From positions 17,633,353 through 17,697,352 of the forward strand of contig NC_090759.1 of assembly GCF_036898095.1 (NCBI RefSeq): a DNA stretch of 64,000 bases, in the 5' to 3' direction. This document shows, piece after piece, positions 13,531-24,413 of this stretch. The position numbers and the translations under genes were made by a program. The DNA is from Palaemon carinicauda. Taxonomy: Eukaryota > Arthropoda > Malacostraca > Decapoda > Palaemonidae. The stretch's first letter is position 1. Each line of letters opens with the position of its first letter. The notes under the pieces were generated by a model. That model was given only the letters and a program-made list of their open reading frames with translations. It was not told where the DNA came from and searched no databases.

Positions 13531-13657
13531 TGATATATAAAGTGCAACACATCCATATATTGAAGATTTTATGTAGGCCATATTAAGACTATATCAAGCC
13601 TAAGTTCTAGAACAGTACTGTATTGCATTGCATTTTTATCCTTCACTTTGCTTTTGG
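13531..13657. other. Short spacer between LINE copy 2 and DIRS-A copy 1
   Basis: AT-rich; nothing recognised. Confidence 0.5.
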
Positions 13658-15681
13658 TTTGTTCCGTAACCGAAATACAAACCACGCTATTTACATTGGG
13701 TTTACCTTTTAGCGCAGCTGAAATGGCGAGCCATTAGAATTTAACGAGGGTGTATTACCCCCGCGCTAGTTAGGGGGGGGGGGGGTAGGGGAGTGGTAGC
13801 TAGCTACCCCTCCCCCCCCTCACACACAGATGAATGCTCACTTTCACTTTTGGCTTGGACTGTGACAGACGTCTCTGTCTTTGTCCTCTCTTGGCAGCCA
13901 TTGTTTGTTTTGTCTTTACTTGATCGCTTACTTTTCTTTTACTCAATATATATGTAAACATGTTTTCATGTTTGTATATATATATTTGAGTATAGAAATC
14001 AGTAAGTTTCCTTTTCAGATTTGTGTGTGTAGTGTACGATATCTACGTGGTGTCCTCGGCAGTTTGGCCACCATGGCGTATTTTATGGGTGGCGATCGAG
14101 TTTGACTTCGGTCTTTCTCTCTCTCTCTCTCTTGAGGTCGTTCACCCTTTTACTACGTGTTACTACGCCTTTGTAGCTTCCTTTCCGTGTGTGGGGGGGG
14201 GGGGGGGGTTGCTACGCCGTACGTTTGTCTCAATTAGTTTATGAATCTAATTGTAGTTATTTTTTTTTTTTCAGCTTGTAGAACGATTCCTTTCGGGGTT
14301 TTCGTTCTTTCTTTAGTGTTCATTCATTTCTAAATTACATAGTTACATAATTATAATTGTTATAATTCTGTTTTGGTTACAGCTCTCCTTCCGTGAGTGT
14401 AAGTGGTTGTGAGGGCACGTGCCTGTTGTGTAATTCTTGTTTCCTTTCCCTCGGGATTCCTCTTCGGAGCCTTCCCGGGGGAATGAATGTGTACTAATGA
14501 TTTTTGTTTTATTTTTTTACAGTTACCGATCTAGTTCGTTTCTGTAATATGGCAACGGTGTGAGCTGTCTTGTTGAGGCCTGGGGATTCGGCTGTTGCTG
14601 CCTCCCCCCTTGTATTTTCGTCAGGGGCGTGTCTCCTTCTACTGGAAGTACTCCCGTGACGACGGACAGCTCTCTAGTTCACTTTAGAACTTTCAGGAGG
14701 CTTGCCTCCTTGGGCGGGTAACTTTCCTTCCGAGGGAAGTTTTTCCTGTCCAGGCTTGAGTTTTTCCCCTTTTGGGGGGTTCTTCTCTTGCCTTTTTTTC
14801 GTGCGACTATGCTCTTGGTGCTGAGCGGTCACACCTGCAGTTTCGCTCAAGGGGCTGGGCAACTGCAGGAGCTCCTCTTCGGAGGATTGCTCCTTTTAGG
14901 TCACTGGCTGACCAGTCTCTTCTACGAAGTGTTTCTCTTTCGTTCGCGAGAGAGTACACTCATAGAGACTCCTCTTCGGAGGATTCTTCTGCTGCTGTTG
15001 CTGTGGACCTCGAACCTCTGCAGGTAAACCATGCTTCCTTGTGTTCCGAGTATTGAGTCAATACTGTCGCGTCCCCCATACCCTGACGAGGTGGTATTGG
15101 GAACGTCCTAACCCAGAGTTCCTTCTGGAACTCCAGGTCAACTGCCTAGGACGGGTCACACTTCTTCCTTCACACACAAGCTTATGTAGGCCACACGGTT
15201 CCTTGCGGAGCAAGGAACTTGTGAGGTGCAGGGACTCCTTTTCTCGAGTGCGACTCACTCGGATTCTGAGTCCCCGGGTAAAGCCAAAGCCAGTATGGCT
15301 GGGGACTTTCCACCCTACCTAATGGGTAAGTCACCCAATGTAAATAGCGTGGTTTGTATTTCGGTTACGGAACAAATGACAAACTCGAAGATAATTTGTA
15401 TTTTTCCTAACCATACAAACCTTAGCTATTTACACACATTTGCCCGCCAGCCCTGTCCCCCAAGACAAGTCCTACCTCTAAGTGAAAGTGAGCATTCATC
15501 TGTGTGTGAGGGGTAGCTAGCTACCACTTCCCTACCCCCCCCGCTAACTAGCGCGGGGGGTAATACACCCTCGTTAAATTCTAATGGCTCGCCATTTCAG
15601 CTGCGCTAAAAGGTAAACCCAATGTAAATAGCTAAGGTTTGTATGGTTAGGAAAAATACAAATTATCTTTGAATGTCATAT
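13658..15681 (+). mobile_element. DIRS-A copy 1, internally deleted (non-coding)
   Basis: The left terminus TTTGTTCCGTAACCGAAATA, with CAAACCACGCTATTTACATT following, is repeated in inverted form at 15341-15375. The right end (about 15590-15681) carries TAAATAGCTAAGGTTTGTAT. These are the split inverted repeats and internal complementary region of a DIRS element. The 5' and 3' segments match copy 2 (for example CCATACCCTGACGAGGTGGT at about 15077 and 22620), but the reverse transcriptase and recombinase body is absent. It is a roughly 2-kb deletion derivative that could move only with proteins from another copy. It lies between CRBN and RAMAC. Confidence 0.85.
15341..15434 (+). repeat. DIRS-A copy 1 internal complementary region
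   Basis: The first half is the reverse complement of the element's left end (TAAATAGCGTGGTTTGTATT). The second half is the reverse complement of its right end (GATAATTTGTATTTTTCCTA). Reading across the centre reproduces the circle junction of the two termini. Confidence 0.85.
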
Positions 15682-15821
15682 TATGATAGAGTTTGACTTG
15701 ATAATTTTCTAAACTATGTACAGAAGCAGCACTACTTCTACAAATATTCTTGGAGTATAGTTAGTTTTGTTTGTGTTTACTTATACAGATATTTATATTC
15801 ATAAGTGTTTAATCTTTTCAG

Positions 15822-15989
15822 TTTCAGAATCTCTCGTTATAACACTGCCAAAAACGCTTAGAATATAGATTTATCATGGCTGCAGATTTGCAAGAAAATG
15901 GGACGGTCAAATTGAATGAGGAATTTTTAGCTGAATTAGAAACTGCAGCTGAAGGACGATACACAGAAGATGATGCAGAATTCATGAAG
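15822..15989 (+). CDS. RAMAC: RAMAC (RNMT-activating mini-protein), exon with start codon; CDS begins 15876
   Basis: A TTTAATCTTTTCAG acceptor suggests that the exon starts at about 15822 with 5' UTR. The first ATG, at 15876, opens 38 codons up to a phase-0 donor (ATGAAG|gtactg, 15989). The N-terminus reads N-E-E-F-L-A-E-L-E-T-A-A-E-G-R-Y-T-E-D-D-A-E-F. This matches human RAMAC F-E-E-M-F-A-S-R-F-T-E-N-D-K-E-Y, the segment that binds and activates the cap methyltransferase RNMT in the nucleus. The second exon continues the same match. RAMAC is small (118 aa in human), so a two-coding-exon gene is expected. Confidence 0.88.
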
Positions 15990-17163
15990 GTACTGCTTTA
16001 GAACTTGGAAGTTTTTATGTTAATTACCAGCCATTTTGCTGTCATTGATGGTTACATTTTTTTCAGACATTAACTAAGTAGTAGTTTGAGTAAAGCTCCT
16101 TGACTGAAATTCCAAAAGTTCTATCTTTTTTTTATCTATTGTGTCACCCATAATGGTATAGATTTCAGTGTCCAGTTATACACTTGCCATGCTGTTTAGT
16201 TCTATTGACACAAAGCAGATATCAATCATTCAAGCAAAGAAAGAAAAAAAAAGTATAAGAAAAAGATTAAACAGTCTTGATATGATGCAACAGGACTTCC
16301 AAACTCTCTGCTTCCAAAGACAAAAGTGGAGAGTCTGACAGGCAGGTGTGTCAGGCTATTCTTCTACACACTCCACTTGTTATCTACCCCATCAACAATT
16401 TTAATGAATATACCAGCTTCACTGAAGACATTCCGTATTTTAAAGGAAGAAAAGTTTGTATATATGTAGGAATAAAATTGCAGTGGTTAGAGGTACTGTA
16501 CTTCAGAAGCCCTTCAAAATTGTTTTAAAAATCCCTTTGTCCTACAGATTAAATTTTCCTTCACAAATTACATGAACCCATCTTAAAATATAAAATACCG
16601 CATGTCGAGTCTGATATATGTACCATTAAGGGACATGAAGACACTGAAAAAGCAGCCAAAACTCGAAACTATTATGGTTATACCAGATACACCTTTTCTT
16701 TTTGGTTCTTTTTTTTTTTACCATCTTGTAACCCCATCATCATCAGTAAATCACATACATTGTAGAATAATAAATATGATGAAAAATTAAATAAACTTAA
16801 CTTCGTTGGATTGTGGTGCTCTTCCTTCTAAAACTAACATCATATTGTAGTACAGTTCTTGTAATATCCTGTCTTTGAATTGGTCACATTCCTATATATC
16901 TAGGGTATTTGATGAATAACCAACTCTCAGAATTTAAATCACATTAAAAATTAAACACATGTAATCAAGTTTGGGAACCATCCTAGCAAGAATATTTTTT
17001 AGAATCTATGCCATTTTCATTACTATATCCAAATGCAATTTATTGAACTTCTCATAAGATTTACTATATTCATTCGGAACAAACATTTAGGTCTAGCCTT
17101 TTGAGAATTACAGATATAATATTTGGTCTGGTTAAATTATCAATAATTATATGCTTGAAATTA
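15990..17163 (+). other. RAMAC intron, left part, before the nested transposons
   Basis: AT-rich, nothing recognised apart from the 39-bp segment at 17125-17163, which is repeated at 23704-23742. Confidence 0.6.
17125..17163 (+). repeat. Left copy of host direct repeat interrupted by the Tc1/mariner-like element
   Basis: A 39-bp segment starting GGTCTGGTTAAATTATCAAT and ending GAAATTA. It is repeated with one change at 23704-23742, where TCTTATAAT follows directly. It therefore shows the unoccupied target site. Confidence 0.9.
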
Positions 17164-17959
17164 CCGTATTTCCAGTGTGATAAGACGCTACAAATGGTAA
17201 GACGCACCCTTAAATTAGAAAGGCAGTTTTATAAAAAAAAAAAAAATTAGGATTTTAAAAACTTCTTAGCAGAAATCCATGGTCAGCGACTCTAGCGTGT
17301 TTATTGTCTGGCACAGTAACTTTTCTTACATTGGGTGTATTATGAAATGTTCAAGTTAATATTTATTAGCTATATGCCGATTATCCCAATTCTATTACAT
17401 ATTCTTATAAGAATCAACTAAACCAGTTGTAGTTTCCACCACAACTACAGGGTTAGTCACAGTGTTTGGTGTTTCAAGTGTTGTTTACATGAAAGCAGCG
17501 TTGCCAAAGGTTTTTTTTATAAATTTTTGGTATGGTAAAGATGTAAAATTCTAGTAATAGTTCCAAAATTCCTCATATACCCTATAAATATTCACATAAA
17601 ATTTAGTTATTGATTATAAAAATCTATGAATTCTTTTAGGTGGAATACTTTCGCTACTGTTTATGTGATTCTGGGTCTAGTTACTTTTCTGCTAGCTTGG
17701 TAATACTGCACTCAACTAACAGAAGTTTGTTCCGTAACTGAAATACAAACCACGCTATTTACATGGGGTAATTACTTTGGCATAGCTGAAATGACGATCC
17801 ATAAGAATTTTAACGAGGGTTTTAGGGGGGGGGCCCTTGCTACCCCTCCCCCCTCACACACAGTGCGTGCTCCACTTTACTTTTGGCTCGGATGGCGAGC
17901 GGATGTCTCTGCTCCCATCCTCGCTTGACGGCCATTAATGTTTTGTCTTTTACTTACTT

Positions 17960-18500
17960 TTCTGATGTGCACTAGGCGCGCAAGCGCCGACGATCTTCAT
18001 ATGCGTGTAAGCGCCAAAGATCGTCCGCGCGCGGGCACCGATTAACATCAAAGCGCACGCGCGCCGACAATCTTCTGGTGCGCCGAAGATCGTCCGCGCG
18101 CATGCGATCGCCAATGATCTTCTTATGCGCGCAAGCGCCGACGATCGTCTTACATAGCCGAAAATCGTCCACGCGTGGGCAAGCGCCGACGATCTTCTGT
18201 CGCGCGCAAGCGCCGACGATCTTCTGTCGCGCGCAAGCGCCGACGATTTTCTGTCGCGCGTAAGCGCCAAAGATCGTTCGCTTGCTGGATGGTTTCCCCC
18301 ACGCAATCGCCCACTTGCGCTCAAGCGCCGACGATCGTCTTACTTAGCCGAAGATCGTCCGCGCGCAGGCACCGATGGTTCCCCGCGCGCAATCACCGAC
18401 GATCTTCTTTCGTGCTAGCGCCGACGATCTTCATACGCGCGGAAGCGCCGAGGATCGTCCGCGCGGGCACCGATGGTTTCCCGCGTGCGATCGCCGATAC
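17960..18500 (+). repeat. CG-rich minisatellite (AGCGCCGACGATC motif) in DIRS-A
   Basis: The motif AAGCGCCGACGATCTTC recurs many times. At 18181-18261 three consecutive 27-bp units run in tandem, encoding a nine-residue repeat, K-R-R-R-S-S-V-A-R. Around this core the same motif is scattered with variable spacers. The composition is strikingly CG-rich against the AT-rich surroundings. In the open frame it gives an Arg/Ser-rich basic region upstream of the gag-like part. Confidence 0.85.
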
Positions 18501-18889
18501 GCCCACGCTCACGCGAGTACGCGTGCGCGAATATCCTGCTACGCACGGTTCATTCATGCGCTACCCAGAACAGGACTTTTCGCGCGATCGGCGCACCGAT
18601 CGCCAACGCAATCATGCCTGAGTTACATCAGGGATTCTGGCGGACAGGCCATCATCGCGTTCCCCTCCCCGCAAGCGCAGATCAGCGCGTTCGCCGGAGG
18701 AGAGGAGGTTTCCGGACAGGTCTAAGGACTTTTCTCCTTTCATTGCAGATTCTCAACAGGCGAACCCTCATGTGTCGACTCCTCCGAGGGATCGAACGAT
18801 CCCCTTCCCTCCAGAGGGAGTATCTGACAGCGCGACTGTCAGTCAGCAGCCCTGGGTTGACACCGTTGTCAGAGCACTTTCGCAGGCGA

Positions 18890-19630
18890 TGAAGCCTGTG
18901 CTTTCTGACTGGGGTCACAATTCAGTAGCAACTTCCTCCCCCCCCCCTGGAGAGGAAGAGAGGAATCCCTGACGTGGTATCTCCTCCAACGCCTATCCTG
19001 TCTCTTCGCATGCCCTTACGTAAGGCTCTTATCCCTCCTCAGACTTCCTCTCCCTCCCCTGCGGATGGGCATTACCCATCCCCAGGAGAGTCGGAAGAGC
19101 CAGTCCTCTCCCCCATCACACCAATGGGGGAAACCCCGCCTCTTCCTGAGAAGTCTTCTCGTACGGAGGTGGCGAAAGCCTTACATCCTTCATTGCTGGA
19201 GTCCTGTATCCCTCCTAGGAGGAAACCGGAGGATTCGAAGACTGTTCCCAAGTCTTCCGCAAGGACCCGACAGGAACCAAATGGACCTTTGGAGAATGTC
19301 TGCGAGTCTCCCCAGGAAGAGCCTCTGGGGACGGGAGACCTCGCTGCCAGTCCGTCAGGAGGAGAGCTCCAGGAGTCAGAACATGCATTCTGGTAAGTCC
19401 TGACCCTCATGAGGAACCTCAAGGAGATCCCAGACCCAGAGATTCCTCGTGAAGGGAAGGATACGGTCCTGGACCGAATCTACGGCACCCAGAAACTCCC
19501 TAGGGCCAGTGCAGCTTTGCCCTGGTCTCAGGGGATGAAGAGCGCCAGAGACAAGGCCGAGGGCCAGCTCTCTGAGCTCGCCTCCTTCAATAGATCCAGT
19601 GCCGGTAACGAGCTCCTCCCTCCTCCCTGA
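18890..19630 (+). pseudogene. DIRS-A gag-like region
   Basis: A Pro/Ser-rich stretch is followed by L-M-R-N-L-K-E-I-P-D-P-E, then L-P-R-A-S-A-A-L-P-W-S-Q-G-M and E-L-A-S-F-N-R-S-S. The position just before the RT and the P-W-S-Q-G block suggest the structural (gag-like) protein of the element. At least one frameshift (near 19400) separates the halves. No zinc knuckle is visible. Confidence 0.5.
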
Positions 19631-19676
19631 GTAGGGATCGGGAAAGGGACAGGCCCTCCGGGCAGAAGCCCAGACC

Positions 19677-20900
19677 ATGTTAAAGAAGGACTCTCTCCAA
19701 GAGGTCGTGGACGGGTCCCCCAGGCTTCTACAGTCGACTCCTTCCTGTGAAAAGGCGTCTGGAGGCTGGAGACCAGTCATCGACCCCTCGACACTGAACG
19801 GGTTTGTCAAACAGTCTCCGTTCAGTATGGAGACGGCAGACACGGTCAGGCTTGCAATGAGACCACAAGACTTCATGTGTACACTGGACCTGAAGGACGC
19901 GTACTTCCAAATCCCAGTCCACCCGTCGTCAAGGAAGTACTTTAGATTTTTGCCTGGAAGACAAGATATACCAGTTCAAGGTGCTGTGCTTCGGTCTCTC
20001 CACAGCACCTCAAGTGTTCACCAAGGCGTTCACTCTGATTTCATCATGGGCTCACAGGATCGGCATCCGTCTCCTCCGTTTCCTGGACGCCTGGCTGATC
20101 CTCGCAGACTCGAAGGCAACCCTTCTTCGCCAGCGAGACAAGTTTCTCGAACTTTGCCAAGATCTAGGGATCATGGTAGACCTCGAGAAGTCCTCTCTGC
20201 AGCCCTCTCAGAGTCTGGTATACCTAGGCATGGTCATAGACACCAATCTCCACAAAGCCTTCCCTTCAGACGACAGGATAGCAAGGCTGAGGAAGGTCGC
20301 GAGACCTTTCCTCACACGGGAAGAACTTCCAACCCAATCCTGGTTACGTCTCCTCGACCATTTCTCCTCCCTGGCCCGTCTGGTTTCCAACAGTCGCCTC
20401 AGGATGAAATCTCTCCAGTGGCGACTCAGGTCGCGGTGGAATCAAGGACACGACTCCCCGGACACCTTGATCCCTATGGGACAACAAGAACAGACGGACC
20501 TCCAGTGGCGGGTAGCAGACAAGAACCTACGAAAGGAAGTGGACCTTCTCGTCCTCCCCCCAGACTTGATGCTGTTTTCGGACACATCAAAGAAAGGGGG
20601 GGGGCACGTTCTGAACCACAGGACCTCAGGCCGGTGGTCAGAATCAGGAAAGTACCTTCACATAAACCTGCTAGAGATGAAGGCCGTGTTCCTGGCACTT
20701 CAGAAGTTCCATCAAGCCGGGCGGTCTACCCTGTGGTTGTGAGGAGCGACAACACCACAGTCACGGCTTATATAAACAGGCAGGGAGGTACTTTTTCGGA
20801 ACAGCCATCCCATCCTGCAGTAGAGATACTGAGATGGTCCGAGTTCCACTCTATCACCCTAGCAGCTCGCTTCATTCCGGGCAAAGGAATGTGCTCGCCA
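19677..20900 (+). pseudogene. DIRS-A reverse transcriptase / RNase H, frameshifted, catalytic Asp lost
   Basis: RT blocks: G-G-W-R-P-V-I-D-P-S-T-L-N, then T-L-D-L-K-D-A-Y-F-Q-I-P with the first catalytic Asp. After a frameshift near 19955 come L-C-F-G-L-S-T-A-P-Q-V-F and R-F-L-D-A-W-L. The family motif at the active site is Y-L-D-D-W, as in DIRS-B and DIRS-C here; this copy has F-L-D-A, so the second Asp is replaced by Ala. RNase H follows (L-M-L-F-S-D-T-S-K-K-G, then L-H-I-N-L-L-E-M-K-A-V) and breaks at a stop near 20742. The copy cannot make an active enzyme. Confidence 0.88.
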
Positions 20901-21342
20901 ACAGTCTGAGCAGAGCGACACAGATACTGGGTACCGAGTGGTCTTTGAATCCTCAAGTAGCCAACAAAGTCCTGACTGTGAGGTTCCCCGACTGTGGACC
21001 TGTTCGCGACAGCGCTGAACTACAAGCTCCCGCTGTACTGCTCCCTGGTCCCGGATCCCAAGCCCTCTGGTAAGATGCCTTCCAACAACGGTGGGACAAC
21101 ATCGATGTGTACGCCTTTCCCCCGTTCTGGCTGATGAGGAGAGTATTCTACAAGACCAGAGTATCGGTCAATCTTTCAATGACCTCCATAGCTCTGCTAG
21201 GGCATCACGCAGATGGTTCACCAGACCTTCTGCAACTCCTTACGGAGCCTCCGAGGGAACACCCTCCACGTCACGAGTTACTCACACAACCACATTCCAA
21301 CATCCTCCACAAAGCCGTAGCTTCGCTTCGACTTCACGCCGG

Positions 21343-22375
21343 AAGACTATCCAGCATCTCCTCAAAGAGAGAGGATTTTCGCAACAAGTTGCGAATAGGA
21401 TGTCTGGACACCTGCGCAAGTCATCCGTAGTAGTCTACCAGGCGAAGTGGCGAGTTTTCCGTGGTCGGTGTCGTGGAAAGGGTATCTCTCCACTCGATGC
21501 CACTTCCAGCAATAGGGGAGCTCCTTGTATATTTGCGGGATGAAATGTGCCTTTCAGTCTCGGCAGTGAAAGGCTATCTCTCAGCCTTAAGTCTTGCCTT
21601 CAGGCTCAAAGGATAGACATTTCTTCCTCGCTGGAACTTTCTCTTCTCATACGAAGCTATGAACTTACCCGCCCTCAGTCGGAAGTGAGACCTCCTCCTT
21701 GGAACATGTTTCGAGTCCTCAGGTCTCTAAAGAGACCTCCGTACGAACCACTACGTAAGGCTCCAGATCACCACCTTACTGGGTAGACAGTGTTCCTGCT
21801 AGCCTTAGCCTCGGCCAAACGAGTCGCATGGTCTCTCATACGACATCGCCCATTCAAGGGGATAGGGGGAGGTAACGTTCAGGTTCGTCCCTGAGTTTGT
21901 TGCCAAGACTCAGAACCCGGGAGTGCCGGACCCACGGTTCGACTCTTTCCAGGTTTCGAGTCTCCGTCCTGTAACAGATGACCCAGACCATCTCCTACTC
22001 TGCCCAGTAAGGAGTCTGAGGTTGTGTCTTAAGAGAACAGCTGCAGTTCGTCCGCAGGTTCAAGCCTGGTTCGTGAGCACTGGGAAAACGAAGAGAAGGG
22101 TCACCAGGAATACCATCTTAGCCTGGATTCGCAAGGTAATACACCTGGCCTTGAATCCTGTCCCTTCTCCGTCACATCGCCCTAGAGCGCATGATGTCAG
22201 GGGCGTAGCTACGTCCCTGGCCTTCTTGAAGTATCATTCAGTGACGCAGGTCCTGCAAGCTGGGGTGTTGAAGCGTCAGACCACCTTCACAGCCCACTAC
22301 CTGCAAGACGTGACCCACAGGAGGCTCGATACGTTTTCTATCGGCCCTGTGGTGGCTGCACAACAGCTGGTCTAA
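21343..22375 (+). pseudogene. DIRS-A tyrosine recombinase, interrupted
   Basis: The core-binding part starts I-Q-H-L-L-K-E-R-G-F. The catalytic part carries L-L-A-L-A-S-A-K-R-V (catalytic Arg), R-A-H-D-V-R-G-V-A-T (His-x-x-Arg) and A-H-Y-L-Q-D-V (Tyr nucleophile), so the R-H-R-Y set is still readable. Breaks occur at a stop near 21541 and at 21784-21786. In the family this enzyme integrates circular cDNA without a target duplication. Confidence 0.85.
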
Positions 22376-22855
22376 ACCTCAGGCTCCTTAATGGACAAGT
22401 AGCAGAAGGTTGAGGGCATTGGTACCCGGTGTTAGTCTGCATGAATGAAAAGATCTGTCTGGCCCTTATTCTTTTCTTCATCCTCTCCTTCTTTTCTTCA
22501 TCCTCTCCTTCCTTGGAGAAAGCAGCATCCTGGGTTCTCTGCATAGCTGACCTCAAACCAATGCAGGTAGACCATGCTTCCTTGTGATCCTAGTATTAAG
22601 TGTAATACTGTCATGTCCCCATACCCTGACGAGGTGGTATTGGGAGAGTCCTAGCCTAGATTTCCATCTGAGGAACTCCAGGTCAACTTCCTAGGACGAG
22701 TCACTTTTCACCTTCGCACACCTTACGTAGGCCGCAGCAGTTTCACAACCGCTAGCGAGGAGCAGGGATTCCCTATTGTCCGAGTACTTAAACGCTCGAA
22801 TATGGAATTCCCGGGCAAGCCAAAGGCAGTATGGCAGGGACTTAAGTCACCCCAT

Positions 22856-22950
22856 GTAAATAGCGTGGTTTGTATTTTAGTTACGGAACAAATGACAAAT
22901 TCGTAGATAATTTGTATTTTTCCTAACTATACAAACCTTAGCTATTTACA
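22856..22950 (+). repeat. DIRS-A copy 2 internal complementary region
   Basis: TGTAAATAGCGTGGTTTGTA, then TTAGTTACGGAACAAATGAC, is the reverse complement of the left end. TTCGTAGATAATTTGTATTT and onward is the reverse complement of the right end. Confidence 0.88.
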
Positions 22951-23677
22951 CATATTTGCCCGCCAGCCCTGTCCCCCAAGATAAGTCCTACCTCTAAGTA
23001 AAGTGGAGCACGCACTGTGTGTGTGAGGGGGGAGGGGTAGCAAGGTACCCCCCCCCCCCCCGCTAACTAGCGGAGGGGTAGTAAACCCTCGTTAAAATTC
23101 TTATGGCTAGTCATTTCAGCTACGCCGAAGTAATTACCCCATGTAAATAGCTAAGGTTTGTATAGTTAGGAAAAATACAAATTATCTACGAATTTGTCAT
23201 TTTTTTTCCAAGGACGTATTCAGCAATTGTCTGTTTGTATTATTTCGGAACTCAGGCAACAAAGTCATTATCAATATACTGCTTTATTACAAAATATCAA
23301 CAAAATTTGAGAAAATAGATATATACTGAATAAATAACTGTCATTGTGTGGCCTGCTACGAGACCACTAGTTGGCATGGTTACTTGTGGAAGGGGGTTAG
23401 CGAGTCATCAGCTGATTACCAAAACAAACAAATAATTTGCTACTGTACTTCATTCAATGAATTGCAATATAAAAAGAATGAATTTATATTATATGAATGA
23501 TAATTGTAGGTTTATATTCTATTTCTCGTGAGTTTAAGTGCTTGTAAGTCAATAGTTTGGTGTTTGAAGTGTGTCAAACTCCCCTATACAACTTTTTCTT
23601 AGTGTTAAGACATAGGGTGATTTTGGGGGGCATTTTTCATGAGAAAAGGTGCGTCTTATGACATGGGAAGTACGGTA

Positions 23678-24413
23678 TCTTATAATATCATAACTTCATC
23701 TTAGGTCTGGTTAAATTATCAATAATTATTTGCTTGAAATTATCTTATAATACTATAACATCATCGATGATCTGTTTCCATGATTCCATTGGCCTTCCTA
23801 CAAATCCTCATTGTGTTGCCTTCATATCTGCTGTTTTTTAACTAACTATTCCTAATCTTGTAGTCACAAGTAAATGTAAATTTATATTTTGTTCAGTTTC
23901 TTGTATACCTTATTAAAATTTAGACTTGGATCTTGGCCATATTTTATCATCTCAGAACTTGAAGGCAAAAGGTCATGCAACTAATTCAGGACCTCTTCTA
24001 ACAAATACCTTTTGAATACCAATTTTTCCTGCAGAAGTAAGGATTTCTTTAGTTAATTTACTTGTTTTAGATTCAGTGTAGTGTATAAGCATTATATACC
24101 CTCACTTAGGTTATTTATTTGTGGTATGCCACCCTGTTTACTGACTTTTCGGTCCTTCTCCAATGTGAAATGTTAGATCCCTCCATTATATTTTGAAAGA
24201 TGTTTGCAGCAAAATATATTTTTTTTTCTTTTTGTTAAACTACTAAACATTCATAAATAATTGCACAAATTGCCAGGATTTTTTGGGACCCTTTTTCTTT
24301 GACTATGGGGTATTAGATCTTGGTAATCATCTCACTCCTACGGTAGTAAGTTTTTACTTTTTCTACCACCTACATAAAAAAATGTGATGTTTATTTAAAA
24401 TAAACTCTTTCAG
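23678..24413 (+). other. RAMAC intron, right part, with empty target-site repeat at 23704-23742
   Basis: AT-rich intron up to a CTCTTTCAG acceptor at 24405-24413. The 39-bp repeat shared with 17125-17163 lies here. Nothing else is recognised. Confidence 0.6.

Larger units (their letters stand above)
17726..23203 (+). mobile_element. DIRS-A copy 2, with gag-like, RT/RNase H and tyrosine recombinase remnants
   Basis: The left end begins TTTGTTCCGTAACTGAAATA. The right end finishes ATTATCTACGAATTTGTCAT followed by TTT, and the internal complementary region at 22856-22950 joins these two ends in reverse complement. TTT is present at both edges and in the joined form, fitting a short crossover core with no target duplication. 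Order on the plus strand: Arg-rich repeats, gag-like, RT/RNase H, recombinase. It is nested in the Tc1/mariner-like element within the RAMAC intron. Several frames are broken. Confidence 0.9.
17164..23675. mobile_element. Tc1/mariner-like DNA transposon (TA target site), interrupted by DIRS-A copy 2
   Basis: Left end CCGTATTTCCAGTGTGATAA (then GACGC) and the reverse complement of the right end (CCGTACTTCCCATGTCATAA, then GACGCACC) are terminal inverted repeats. TA flanks both sides (17162-17163, 23676-23677). Most of the span is the younger DIRS-A insertion, leaving about 1 kb of element with no transposase frame. It lies inside the RAMAC intron. The superfamily is inferred from the TA duplication. 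Confidence 0.8.

Noticed and set aside
17960..18500. Regularly repeated motif that might suggest a CRISPR array
   Set aside because: Spacing is irregular or zero, units diverge, there are no unique spacers or cas genes, and the context is a eukaryotic retroelement.
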